From assembly GCA_022410635.1 (NCBI GenBank), contig JAJVDF010000209.1:858427-922426 (forward strand): a DNA stretch of 64,000 nucleotides. Direction: 5' to 3'. Positions 42,546-54,306 of the stretch are shown in pieces. The notes under the pieces are model-generated. The model was given only the letters and a program-made list of their open reading frames with translations. It did no database searches and was not told the DNA's origin. This stretch comes from Tretioscincus oriximinensis. Lineage: Eukaryota > Chordata > Lepidosauria > Squamata > Gymnophthalmidae. Each line of letters starts with the position of its first letter. Position 1 is the stretch's first letter. Made by a program: the position numbers and the translations under genes.

Positions 42546-44584
42546 AATAGTGAGGCAAACCATGTGATGAAGAGGGACCCTATGTTTCTCTCTTTTTCTA
42601 TATAATTGCAATAGATGGAATGCATATTATGTTAATCTTTTTTAAGAAANTTTTTTTTGTAACAAAAACATATTATTAAACCTTTTTAAAAATTGCTGTT
42701 GCATGTGTAGAATCAGATATTTTAGCTTTCAAACAAATAACATACTGGACTGAAAACTATATTTTTTTAACTGGACTGAAAATCAGACAATCCAGAGGGT
42801 TTTTTTCTGATTTAGTTCAGTTTTTCAGGACTGAGGATGGCTTAAAAACATGCTGGTGATCATTACCATTGTCATCACAAGGCCATGCAAAGCCATGCAT
42901 ATTTTGTATTAAGCACCTAGGAGGACTCTTTGGTCACACAGATGTGTGTTCTGGTAAAATCCCATTACCAACTTAAGGTCCCATATGGCTCAAGCCACAT
43001 AAACAGACCATATGGTGAAAAGGAAAGAAAATGATTTTTAACAGCCTTTGCTAGTGTGTATCACAGCACTGTTTTTCTTTATCATCAAAAGAGGTCACTT
43101 TCATTATTGTGAAATGCAACGAGACACCAATTCCATCTTAATAATGAAAGCAAATATAAACACAAGCTTTGCAGCATTTGACCGTTTATATACTGATATA
43201 ATTACCCGGAGGATTGGCTGGATCTCATTGCTATGTATCCTTGAATCCTTTCATGACAACTCAGTTGCTGAGGGAGAATATCCTTTGATGCCCATAAATA
43301 TCTTCAACTAGTCCTCTGAGCAGCTGAAACTACACAAAGAGACGTGCTTTTGTGCCAAGTTGCTTTCGTGTGCAGTTGTTATGCATAACATATTACAGGA
43401 TTTAAAAGTGCAATTTCCTAACTTCCCCATCCCTCTTAATACCATTAAGGCTTTCCTTTTAAAATGTATTTTAGAAAAGCATGTTTGCATGTAATGTGTA
43501 GCTTTGTAGAAAATAAAAACCACTTGTACTCCCCCCCGCTCTAAATATGGGATGTCCATAACCTAACAAATATAAACAGCCTTGCTCTCATTTATATTAA
43601 ATTATTATATTAAATTTGAAATACTTTGTTCACCTTGGCTAATTGCTGTTTTTCCCCATTTAATGCAAGAATCTTGTCCTCCTATACTAGAGAGGGAAAG
43701 CCAAACACGCATTCCAGTATACCTAGCGAATATAGCAGTGCAAAGGGCAGAAACAAAATGAACTGGAAAAGATATTAGAGCTGATGTTCCATAAAAACAA
43801 TAATTCTCCTTTGATGAATCCTGTGACTGAATAAATGAGAGAGAGAAATGGGAGGATTTGGCACTTTCATATTTCTCAATCCTGTTAGAGAAAAAATCCT
43901 CCAGGAGCAACCTTTGAAGTTAGCTTTCAAATTCTGCAGCGTGAGCTGTACTCCACCCTAAACTGAAGGGTAAAAAAAATNAAATAGACCACGGGTAAGG
44001 TTAGCATGTACAAACACTTCCTACTTAGAGGCAGATCTTCTTACAAAATAAAGATCATTTCTTGCCAAAGATTTTCTTCACCCTTCTTTTCTGCAGCTTG
44101 GCNTCACATTATGTTGAATGGTTTCCACAAAACACTGCAGACTAACTATCAGAAGTGTTAACCTGTAATATGCATTAATTTATTCCGGATATTTGTAGGT
44201 AGAATGGACCCCCCAAAAATATATATTAAGAGACACTTTCAGGGTCAGTTACACAATAGGCAGCACCCAACAAGGGCTCAAAGAACTTCACACATGCATG
44301 GCATTGGCAATGACTTATCAGGGCCACAATCCAGCTGGAAAGATTTGTTGTTACACCAAAGTTGACCAATTCCTGAAGCCATTTGTAGCATGATGGAAAC
44401 TGGCCTGTGGGCATCTGAGAATGAAGAGGTTTCAATGCTAGTGAGGGGGTGAGATGTGTGCTGCTGCCTGTCTAAGACAAATTGTCAGTGGAACTGCTGT
44501 ATGGGACATAGGAAGAAATTAAATGTCCTTTAATCTTGATCTCCACATAACACTGCAAAGCAAACAAACTTGATTTGATATACA
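42546..44584. other. No recognised feature
   Basis: Two kilobases of AT-leaning unique-looking sequence. Frames of 83-101 codons (43048-43311 plus, 43605-43910 minus) have no motif. Confidence 0.45.
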
Positions 44585-45100
44585 ATAAAGAAATCAAAGC
44601 AAGAGGAAGAGGAAGAGGAAAAAGAAGAGGAAGAAGAGGAAAAGGAAGAAGAGGAGTGAAAACTGAACAAAGCAATTCTTCTAGGAATCGACACATCATT
44701 TCTGCTCCCAAGGGGAGGAGTGAAAAGGAGAAGCAGAGTACAGAACAGGAGGGAGAAAGAAGGGAGGAACAAGAGGAAAAGGAAGAAGAGGCGGAAGAGG
44801 AAGAAAAAAATGACAAAGAAGAATGAGAAGAAGAAAAGAAGATGATATGGGGACCAAGAAGGAGGGAGGGGGAGAGAGGAAGCGAGGGAAGGGGAAAGAG
44901 GAAAGGAGAAAAATGAAGGGAGGGAGGAGATTGGAGGTAAGGAGGAAAGAAGAAAAAAGAAGAAGGGAGGGAGAGGAAATGGATGGAAAGGTTAAAAGGA
45001 GGAAAGGGAGGGATAATGGATGAGAGGAAAGGAGGAAAAGGAAGGGAGGGAGAGGGGATGGAAGGAAAGAAGAGGAGGAGGAAAAAGAGAAGTGAAAACC
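44585..45100. repeat. Long purine tract, A/G on the plus strand, with duplicated edge segment
   Basis: About 500 bases are mostly A and G. A non-purine segment, agtgaaaactgaacaaagca followed by attctt, at about 44656-44681 recurs as agtgaaaaccaaacaaagca followed by attctt at about 45089-45114, offset ~433 bases. Purine repeats precede it in both places, so the tract grew by duplication that included this marker. Frames of up to 163 codons across it are artefacts. Confidence 0.9.
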
Positions 45101-45129
45101 AAACAAAGCAATTCTTGGATCCAACTGCA

Positions 45130-46046
45130 GAAATATAAGATTTTTATTCCCAGCAAATGGAAAAGCAGAACAAACCAAAATAAACACTACTTGAATATAA
45201 TTGCTTAAAGGGTTTTATGTTAAATTTGTACCACCCATGTGTAGAATTGCTTCAGCTCAGAGAGATTTTGGTTTGGAAGACTTTGAAATTGAGTAATCTC
45301 TCATAACACACACCGTACATTTTATCAATCTTTTTTGTTTATTCATTTTTGTTCCTGTTGGCACATACAGAGTGTGCCAGTAATACAGGATAATGAATCC
45401 AGCCAAGTTTACTAATCTGCATTACTGGTCCATTTACTCCATATCACTGCTTATGCATGGAACTGATTTGAAATAATCGAGAGAGAGAATTTTGCTGCAC
45501 ATAACATCTTCAGAGCTGAAGGGAGCTTCTCATGTCCCAAATTGCTAAGAACAAAGGTTCTAACCTTGGGGATTTGCGGAGGAAGGTTTTTGGTGGTGTG
45601 CTATGATTTCCTAGCAAAATTCACCAATACCTTCTCTTGAAACAAGAGTCATGACTCCTGTGGATTAAGTGTCCTAGTACCAATAATCTGTATTAAGGCC
45701 TTTCTAAATACAATTCGTGTTCTATTTCATGGAAACAGAACCATACAATGGGAAGCAGCAAGGCCTCTAGAATGTGAATTAAAATGCAAAGTCAGAGAGA
45801 TTAGAAGTGTCTAAAGAAGGTCATTTAAGTCATATATATTTCAGAAGGGAAAATGAGCTAGGCAAAATGAATTTCATTTTCCTGTCAGATTTGTTATGGC
45901 ACTTCACAACTTAGAAAACAATAGCTTTTCATATTTAGTTAGACCAAAAATTATTTTATTAGCCAAGGCTAGGTGCAATACAATGACTTAAAAACTGTTA
46001 TAATGTCATAATCTGGAATATAGCAATCACTATGTATATGTATATT
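45130..46046. other. No recognised feature
   Basis: Unique-looking sequence. Confidence 0.5.
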
Positions 46047-46399
46047 CCGTGACCAGTGGTCACGGACAACTCAGTCATCAAGGAATCTGTCTCTCATCTG
46101 GGAGATTGGCTTTCGAAGCCCTGTGTCAGACATGGTGAGGGGTAAGCACCTTCAACTAGCCTGTAGCTCTAGCCAACTCAGCTATTCAAAAGCATGAATT
46201 GCAAGAAATTGCAACTGACTGCAAGTAGATACATGGGAACCAACACAACCTAGTGGGGAAAATAGAATGTATGCCTTCAGGCAAAAATACCCTTGTAAGC
46301 CGCTTTGAGTCCTTTTGAAAGGTGAAAAAAGTGGGGTATAAGAACTCAGTTCTCCTTCTCCTCCTCTTCCTCCTCCTCCTCCTCCTTCTTCTTCTTCAG
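46047..46399 (+). mobile_element. tRNA-derived SINE with palindromic 5' edge and (CTC/CTT)n tail
   Basis: The SINE runs from about 46060 to 46399. The head includes acaactcagtcatcaaggaa (A-box region) and ggctttcgaagccc (B-box region). The body has gcatgaattgcaagaaattg and ccttgtaagccgctttgagt, and the tail is ctccttctcctcctcttcc and similar. It matches the 35.9-kb copy. At the 5' edge, ccgtgaccagtggtcacgg (46047-46065) is a perfect palindrome that joins flank and head. Confidence 0.85.
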
Positions 46400-46729
46400 T
46401 GCCCCAGTTCAGTAATATCACTCATTGATCTCGTGGCAGTACAGTCCGAGAATTTTTTCTTTTTACTCACAACAGCCAGTAGAAACAACTGCTGTTTTCT
46501 TGATTGTTTTATCATTTTGTATCTAATTTGTGCACACGTGTACGCTTGTGAGAATACAGGGGTTCTCCAGAACAATGCCTGAAATCTGAGCAATAGTTTA
46601 TTCCAGGAAAAAAGGCATTTATTGTGGGTCAACTACTGAAAATCACTTAACACTTGTGCCCGAGACTTCCTGATTGCGCTAAAACAAGATAGAAAAAAAT
46701 CGTGTGCACATAGCCCAAGTGCTTATCTG
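46400..46729. other. No recognised feature
   Basis: Unique-looking sequence. Confidence 0.5.
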
Positions 46730-46880
46730 AGAGTGCTGTAGCTCAGTAGTTGGGCAAACAGTTTGTAAAGCAGAGAGTTGCCAGTTTGATCCCTATCTTC
46801 TCCCCAGGAGGAGGAATGGGAAATATCTTCTGTACTTCTGCCAAAAAAATTGCACAATGTTAAGTAAAGAAGGGGGTGGG
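46730..46880 (+). mobile_element. tRNA-derived SINE of a second family, diverged
   Basis: tagctcagtagttgg (46739-46753) fits a polymerase III A box and gtttgatccc (46783-46792) fits a B box, spaced as in tRNAs. The downstream segment ctccccaggaggaggaatgg is not shared with the other SINEs here. The acceptor stem does not pair, so it is not a tRNA gene. Confidence 0.55.
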
Positions 46881-48058
46881 TGTTGGTATAAGATACTATG
46901 CCGAGAAAAATACCAACAGCGCTCAATAGTGCAAAAAACGCACCTTAAATGTCACTCTATTATAGTAACTATTAACATATAGACAAAATAATTTTCATAC
47001 AGAAAATACTATATTTAACAGGCAAAGAAAATAAATGTCGAGCTATCCTGTTCCCGGATATTTCTGGGATTTCGCCCTGTGGCTTCTTCTGGCCCTTAGA
47101 ACTTGGTCATAGCCTTTTCAAATCTATGTACAGTCATAATATCTGTTTATAAGTCTATTTACAGAGATCCCCGAGACTGACCAGTCAGAGAGTCCATATG
47201 CCTCATAAGTGCTGTCGTGTAAGTCTTCAATATAGATACGGGTAGTATTAAGAAGATATTAATATTTTTTATTATTATAAAACCCAAGGTAGTTGAGGGA
47301 AGAGGGGGAGTAAAATAAATAAGTAAGTTANTAAATAAATTTCAGCCCATGGGCAAAATACAGCCTAAATCCTGTGCTGGATGAGGTTGTCATTCAGTGG
47401 TAAAGCAAATTATTGTCTGTTCAGTCCTCACCCTCTTTGTGGAAGAAACATTGGCAAACTNCTTATTCCAAGAAAACTGCATGGCAGTGTCCACGTGACC
47501 AGTTTGTAGTGCCAAATAAGAAAAACAAAAAGCAGTCATGACATTAGATCTTCTGCAGTTGGAACTAGAACTGCATGGCTGAGATTGGGTTGCCTGTTAC
47601 TCTTAGTACTGCTTCCTCTTCTTTTTGCTTTCAATGAAACTCTCCAAATTTCTTTCTGTGACCTCCACCTAATTATATTCTCCCCTCCCACACACTTTGA
47701 AACGAGTGTTCCTTATGATACAAAGATGGTACTCAAAACATATTTCTGGTCTATACTTCCTGTTTCTCATTGGTTTGTCTTTATGAGGCCCATGATTTGT
47801 CTTGATCAATTTCTCTAAATGGCATCATTATGTTTCCCTTCAAATGATATCATAACTATACTAGAGTGTGAAGGGAGGACTTTGTACATCCAGTCTTTGC
47901 ACTGTGTCAAACTACTGTTTCCTTGGCTCAGCAAAGGAACTGAACTACTGAGCCAGAAAAACAAAGTGTTGTAGTAGACATGACCGAAAGGCAGTTCATG
48001 GCTAGCCTTCCCTTTGCTTCTCAACACAGTTTACACCTGGAGAGTAAAATAATTGGGC
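46881..48058. other. Mostly unrecognised; hammerhead-like relic at 47070-47091 (minus)
   Basis: On the minus strand, CAGAAGA (47085-47091), a pairing segment agccacagggc and GAAA (47070-47073) resemble a hammerhead core with one mismatch in CTGANGA. The rest is unique-looking. The frame at 47585-47818 starts with a hydrophobic stretch like a signal peptide but has no other support. Confidence 0.35.
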
Positions 48059-48059
48059 A

Positions 48060-48475
48060 TGTTCAGAGGGCAGTACTTGATTTTCTTCAGTCTCTTACTT
48101 TGTCTTATTAAAGCTATGACATGTATATATTTGTATATAGTATTATATCTTTTGTACAGAAGAAACTGCTTATGCGTTTTGGAGGGAAACCTCTGATGTT
48201 CAAATGAGTTTTAGAGGGAAACCTCTTATGTTCAAATGAGTTTTGGAGGGAAACCTCTTATGTTTAAACATGACCAATCTCTGAACAGCATTTTGAGCAG
48301 AAAAATAGGAATGCAGTGATTGGCTAGAAGACTGTATAAATATAGCTGCTCTGGCAGCAGGCAGTCACTGCAGACCTAAGTCAGAGTCTCTCAAGAGCTG
48401 CAATAAATCACTTTCAGAGCTTGAAATCACTTGTCTGAGTGTTCATTCGCCATTGAGAGTCTCACACCTACAACA
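48060..48475 (+). mobile_element. Solo LTR of an endogenous retrovirus-like element
   Basis: The order is that of a retroviral LTR. There is a U3 with three tandem 32-bp units (48176-48207, 48208-48239, 48240-48271) that act as enhancer-like repeats. A CCAAT-type attggct follows at about 48319, then TATAAATA at 48335-48342 and AATAAA at 48402-48407. A short U5-like end finishes at about cctacaaca (48475). The left edge is uncertain; tgttcagagggcag at about 48059 is a candidate. No primer-binding site or internal gene follows, so it looks like a solo LTR left by recombination. The target duplication is not resolved. Confidence 0.65.
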
Positions 48476-49645
48476 AATTAGATATGTTGAAATTAATTCC
48501 TAAAAACTGAGGCCCATGAAAACAGGCCCTAACAATATTTTACTTTCAATCTGCACTAGTCTGATATATGGCCCACTGATACATATATGACCCATTGCAA
48601 TCTGATTCAATGATCAGCTGCCAGTTTGAACCATCACATGTTCACATTGCTTACTTTTTTCCTCTGCCCTACCACAAGAAGGTACACAGTCAAGAAAATA
48701 AAGACACCCGGTGCAATTCCCCAAATAAAAAGTAAATAAGGAAAGTGAATGGGCCATTCTGATCTTACATTTTGCTTGTTAAGGCCAGTGATTGGTCCAG
48801 AACAGTGCAATCTACATGACTGGCACCCACACTGACTCTAAGGTTCACATGAACTGTTAATAACCTAAACTTAAACTGCCTGTGGCTTAAATTATTCCAC
48901 TATATCTGAATATTGGGGAATAGAACAGTCCTTAAGACTATTTTATTCCAGAAGATCCATGCCTTATTCTAGAATATCAAACTACAGTAGAATAAATACA
49001 TGGTGTCTTGATGCAACTTAAGTTAGTTTTAATATTTGAAAATGAAGACTGTGCCTTTAAAAGCTTTACAACAGAGGGCATTTGAGATAATATTGCTTGT
49101 ATTAAGCAATTCGGTTGGACAGCTCTGGGCTACGCTTTATATAAGTGATTTTCAGATTCTAAATACAGTTGCGGTTTACCTTGCACTTTAGAATTACTTT
49201 GTGAGACAGTTACCTGTAATACTTGTCTAGGAAGGTCTCATAGGCAGTAGCTTATTCAGTTCTCTTANCTGTCTGTCATAGAGAGAAGGAATTCATGCTG
49301 AATGCTCAAGCCAGAACATTCAACCCACTTTCTGCCAAATGCAGTGAGTGGTTCATGCAAACTCAGTCNGGTGCTATTTTCTTGGCTTTTTCCCCAAGGC
49401 TGTGCACTTAGCATATATGAGTGACATGAAAGAAATAACTAACCTAATGAAATTACATTTGTCACTCTTGTTGCCTGCTACACTTTGGTTACCTGAAAAA
49501 TGCAAAGATTCCTGTAACTTGTCACTCAGTGGTGGATGGTGATTTATTTTCTTTTTTACAAACTACCCACTGCAGTGGTGCAAAATTACCTTGCTAAACA
49601 AGGTTGCCTTCAGTTACCATGAGTATTATGTACTAAAGCTTATGC
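48476..49645. other. No recognised feature
   Basis: Unique-looking sequence. Confidence 0.5.
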
Positions 49646-49855
49646 ACTATATAAATGAATTTCAGGGAAATAGCAGAAAGTCCATCAAAGGAGCTAGCAG
49701 CACTTTGAGACTAACTTGAGAAAAGTGGTGGGCATAAGCTTTCGTAGACAGAGCATCTGAAGAAGTAGACCTGTCTACAAAAGCTTATGCCCACCACTTT
49801 TCTCAAGTTAGTCTCAAAGTGCTGCTAGCTCCTTTGATGGACTATATAAATGAAT
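49646..49855 (+). mobile_element. Hammerhead-family foldback retroposon with 15-bp target duplication
   Basis: The insert 49661-49840 (180 bp) is flanked by perfect 15-bp repeats actatataaatgaat (49646-49660, 49841-49855). It begins ttcagggaaatagcag and ends gctagctcctttgatgg. The left arm (about 49679-49751) and right arm (about 49770-49842) pair with one mismatch, and the 19-base loop is agcatctgaagaagtagac. Its plus-strand core is CTGAAGA (49757-49763), stem II, then AAAA in place of GAAA, so ribozyme activity should be lost. The variants tccatcaaagg and gtgggcat occur in both arms here but not in the 24.5-kb copy. Confidence 0.85.
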
Positions 49856-51822
49856 GTCACTATTAACTGTGGCCTCTGAAACAGAGTAGTTAAGCTTAAA
49901 AAGAAAACAAATATTCTGCAGCAGGAAAATAAGGTATGAGAATCAGAGCTGTTAGAATTCTGCTACACAAGATTATTTAGATATTTTACATGCTTATATA
50001 GATACAAAAATAAATTAATCAAAAGAGGCTCAAAGAGCGGATAACTGCTGATGTCAACTGGTATTTGTAAGGCTATGCCCACTCACCTGCCTACCTCTAC
50101 TATTGTAAAAGAGAAGCAGACCTGATAGGCAAATATGCTTTAAAATTGATGACAACTTATTTTTAAAGAGTCTATGAATGGATACCTAATGCATATCAGC
50201 TATGAATGTTCGCATATAAAGTGAGATCACCACACTTATGAAAATGCTTTGATTGTGCATTATAATTTGTGTGTAGTCAGAACCTCAGCTATAAAATACT
50301 CAGTTTTTTATTACATCACTCCTTCTCTTTTCTTTTTTTTCTTCTTTAAGTTTTTTTTTCTTCAGATTTTTTTACTGACTAGTCTTTTGTTTGTATAATT
50401 TAAGTTTAAAAAGTAGGATTAAAAAAAGCCTATGATACTACAATATTTCTCTGGGTATTTGTGTCATCAATAATTATAGTTCATCAGATATATTTTAAAG
50501 ATCAAATAAATAAAATTTTGCACTTGTGCATTCCTTGGCAGGTCATTTTCACATATTATTTACTTCATAATAACAATTTNCAATTAATATTAATATTGAT
50601 ATTGATATCTTACGCTGTTGATAACCATGCTCCCCCCAATTAGGACTTTTATGGCTTATACACCTGAGGATACATATACCCCAGGTAAGAAATGTTTGAA
50701 ATAAAGAATAGCTGAATAGTTTTTTTTTCATTTATTACAACTTTCATCTGAATATCTCAAGACAATAATTATCTTTATCTATCCTGTCCTCATAAGAATC
50801 TGGCAAGGCAATTAGACTAAGAGACAGTTACCACATAAGAGTCTCAAAGAGCTTTCAAGATGACTGTTGATTTGAACTGTGGTCCCTTATGTCCTAACTT
50901 AGCCTGTAGACATTACACCATGCTGTAAGAACATAAAAAGGATTAATGTGATAACAGCTGAGAAAGTGGCAGCATGTGATATTTGTTTAATTCATTTTAA
51001 GTTACTAGGGGTTTTGGGATACTTAACCTTCTACTGTAATGCAAATTGGATGACTGCAATGCATGTTAGTAACTGGCACAATTGATTTTTTCACCTGCAT
51101 TTTAAGAGAATGGTCCTTGAGGAACAGACCCAGTTTGAAGAGAACTGACCTACAAAGACTCAAGTCATTTGGAAAGCAGTTTCTACCAACATTACCATTA
51201 GATAATATTACTTTTAATAAGCCCAACGACTGATGTAATCCACTGGGTACAGCTACTGCTCAGATACCAGTGCCACGAATGTATCTCTTGGAATTGAATA
51301 CTGCTGGCCAGCTCCTGTGCTCAGCTTCCAGTACTTACTCACCATTTAGATTTTTCTGGCAAAATAACAAATAGACATTTGTATGCTAGAAGTGGCTATA
51401 GGCAAGACAGACATGATGAGTCTACACAGCAGTTTGTGATAACTCACGTTTTAATACAATTAAGCATTCTGACTTAGATCCCATCTCCTGAATACTGGTG
51501 TAGGCTTCTGGGAATCAGAATATTAATCAGACTTGCTTGTTGAAAATTGAGTCATGCATGATATCAAGCAAGTCTAATTAGTGTATATGCCTGACCTATA
51601 ATTAGCTCTTGCTTTTAACGTAGGATTCCCCNACATAAAAATGTGAGTACTCCTTGTGCACTATTATAACACAAAAAGTGGGATAGAACTTTTCACCTTT
51701 AATGGCTATAGACCTTTCATTAAGTCTTCTAATGCCTGCTTCATCTGGGAACTCACTTTTTCAAAACTCTATCCTGATTTTTTATAGGTTGGGTATAAAT
51801 TGGGAAATAAATATATTTATAC
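49856..51822. other. No recognised feature
   Basis: AT-rich unique-looking sequence; short T-rich run at 50328-50372. Confidence 0.45.
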
Positions 51823-51876
51823 TTTTATAAAGACCTTTGGGTATAGGGTGGGGTATAAGTATAAATACATAAATAG
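51823..51876 (+). mobile_element. L2-type 3' tail fragment
   Basis: aagacctttgggtatagggt, then ggggtataagtataaataca: the L2 terminus, about 50 bases, with an AAAT-like tail. Confidence 0.7.
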
Positions 51877-52403
51877 TCTTGCTTGTTGACAACTCAGTCA
51901 TACAAGATGTCAAGTAAGTATGATTATACTGTATATATAACCTGTGGTTATCCTGTGCTTCTAGTGATAACAATACACAAGGTAAACTCATAAGAAGGTT
52001 TAACAAAGGAAAATAGTGTGAATCTCAACTTTAGAATGATTTCAGCAGAATAGTGATTCTGTAACTTTTCAGTGATGAGTCAAAGTTCAGGACTTTTGAA
52101 GGAGCAAACCAAGATTAAAGCAGAGTGGCAATGGACTTTGGTAGAGCCAAAGACTATTCAAAGATGCAGCAAAAACCAAGGCATCATAAATGGAGAGGTA
52201 TCACATATTCTTACTCCCCAAACTCTTCCTTATGGCCATGTCAAAAAATAGGGTGTTCAGATGAAAAGTGAAATTACCAAATAAGTTGGACAATATTCAG
52301 GCTTATCAAGTCACGTATATAGACTGTATTAATCCAATCAGTTATTCAATTTGGGCATTTACATTGTCACTCTTGCAGCTACCACAAAAAAGCAAGACAG
52401 ATG
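51877..52403. other. No recognised feature
   Basis: Unique-looking sequence. Confidence 0.5.
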
Positions 52404-52508
52404 TTCTGCATCTTTAATGGATGTGTCAAAGAGTAAATTTCAGCAGATGTTGCCAGCATTATAAACTGCTGAAATTTCCTCTATAACACACTTTTTAAAG
52501 ATGCAGAA
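52404..52508. mobile_element. Miniature inverted-repeat element, family B (copy 1)
   Basis: ttctgcatctttaa at the left and ttaaagatgcagaa at the right are exact inverses. Pairing resumes further in at aaatttcagcag and ctgctgaaattt around a ~20-base centre. Its length is about 105 bases. A related copy lies at 53875-53971. Confidence 0.75.
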
Positions 52509-53874
52509 TACCTTAATGTTTTACAGATTTCAAAACCAGATTGTGAGAATTAACTTGTGACAAAGCAATGCTTAACACGAAAAGTAGGCAATGTGGAAAT
52601 TCTGAATCAGTGGACCTAAGGTGGAATTATTCATGAAACTTAGGTCCATGTTTTACCTGAATTGAGATTCTGATGTAAATGCAAGGTCCATTGCTGTAAA
52701 CAGTTTTAAAAAAAAACATGTGGTCCAAATCCAGTTCATACAGTAGTGATTGTGATGGGTGATTAGCTGTTTGTTACAAGACAAGCTTGTTGCTGTTGTG
52801 CACTGAACATAAATGTTGCTGATTATCTGACATGACTGGAAGGAAGGATTAAAACAACAGCATTGGGAGATGATTTCTACTGATTTGTTTTCCAAGAGTG
52901 AAGCAATGTCTTGCATGTTCCAAGTATAGCAGGTCAAAAGCATAATTAGCTTTCGGAGGGAGGGGGGGGCAGAGAAATGCAAAACACAAAAAGTGAATAA
53001 CTCAACTACAGAACCCTGTTATCCTTTAAAGAACTTTAGATGCTTCCTTAGTCAATCAGGGAAGCACTTACTTGCAAACATTNCAAACACAAATTCCCAC
53101 TGAGCTGTGAACGTGCCCTTTGTATAATTTAAGCAGTTAAGCATAATAAATGTGTCTTGCTTTTAGTACTCCTCCAAGATGAGGTCGACTTTGCTGTTCT
53201 CTGTACTCATAGTCCCAGAATGATTAATTAGGCATAAATGGAGGTTGCAAAAACACACATTCATATAATTTATTTCAAAGCTTGGGAAATATATTTTCAT
53301 TGAAATTCTAATCAGCAATCATTGATGAGATGAGGAGAGGATGAGAGATACATCTAAGAAATTTCTTTTCATAATTCCAGTTATTTGAATAGTGTGGTCT
53401 TTTGAGAGTTGGAGGAAAATGCAACCATGTGATTACACAAAAGGACTTCTGGTGGAACAAGGATCCCTTTCTGTCAACGTAAGGGAGAAAAAAGACGTGG
53501 ATTAAATGCAGTTTAGAGGTGGTAAGCAGTCACACACTGCAGCCTGTTATCCATATTAAATGCCAGAAGATTACTNTTCTACAGCTTTTAATGAGAATTA
53601 GAGCTGGGATAAGAACACTAGAGTGCCTCTAAGCTGTGTTTGAGCTGGTTTTTTTCATATATGTAGAGACAGGCTAAGTGAACCTAAAGATGGGTATTCC
53701 CTTGAACTCTTTATATTGTTTAAACACTTTTGTGTGGTTCAAACATAGACTNCCATTGTAGTTCATATGAAGGAATGGGCCAGATCCCAGGATATGACTG
53801 TCAAGTGAAGAGATCTTAGGTGCCTCTCTATTTGGGTATGATTATCAGAAAAGTGCAGAACACAGTGTTGTATC
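52509..53874. other. No recognised feature
   Basis: Unique-looking sequence with a G-rich run at about 52957-52970. Confidence 0.45.
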
Positions 53875-53971
53875 TTTAATGGATGTGTGAAATTTTAATA
53901 GATGCTGCTGTCATTATATATTTCACCTGCTGGAATTGTCACTTTGACACACTCTTTAAAAATGCANCATT
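53875..53971. mobile_element. Miniature inverted-repeat element, family B (copy 2)
   Basis: tgttgtatctttaatggatg, then tgtgaaattt on the left, and gtcactttgacacactcttt, then aaaaatgcancat on the right. The segment tatctttaatggatgtgt is shared with copy 1 at 52.4 kb, and the right half shares acacact/ctttttaaa-like sequence. It is more diverged than copy 1. Confidence 0.7.
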
Positions 53972-53981
53972 CTTGTCATGG

Positions 53982-54013
53982 CCCCCCGGTAATCCGTCCC
54001 CCCGGTAATCCTA
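53982..54013. repeat. Two 16-bp tandem units
   Basis: ccccccggtaatccgt is followed at once by ccccccggtaatccta. It is a small GC-rich duplication in otherwise AT-rich sequence. Confidence 0.9.
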
Positions 54014-54154
54014 GATATGGATAAAACCCACAATTCTCCCAGGCACCTGTATGCATAGCAGTCCCAATACAGTCCCAGGACATCAAGGTGAGATTCTGAA
54101 ATATGAGTGGTATGGGAAAACTAGCAACAAAAGATTTGTTACCATATCAATACA

Positions 54155-54306
54155 GGCCCTTTCTGCTCTTATTTGGAATAATATTTCAGAATAGGAATCG
54201 ATGTAAACTATCTGTGACGGTATCTATCATAGCCTCCATTTGAGAGTAGGTGACAGGTGCTTGCTCCAGGATATAATCCAGGATAAGTCTCAGTACAGAA
54301 AGAGCC
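54155..54306. mobile_element. Hairpin miniature element, GGCCC family (copy 2)
   Basis: ggccctttctg at the left is mirrored by cagaaagagcc at the right, with weaker pairing for about 35 bases. It shares tcagaataggaat and a ggataagtctcagt-like segment with the copy at 18341-18500. It is about 152 bp. Confidence 0.65.

Noticed and set aside
44472..45187. Frames of 80-163 codons rich in Ser/Phe or Glu/Lys
   Set aside because: Translations of a purine/pyrimidine tract.
46730..46810. tRNA gene
   Set aside because: A and B boxes are present, but stems do not pair into a cloverleaf; it is a SINE head.
47585..47818. Frame with a signal-peptide-like hydrophobic start
   Set aside because: Nothing after the hydrophobic stretch is recognisable, and there is no splice or promoter context.
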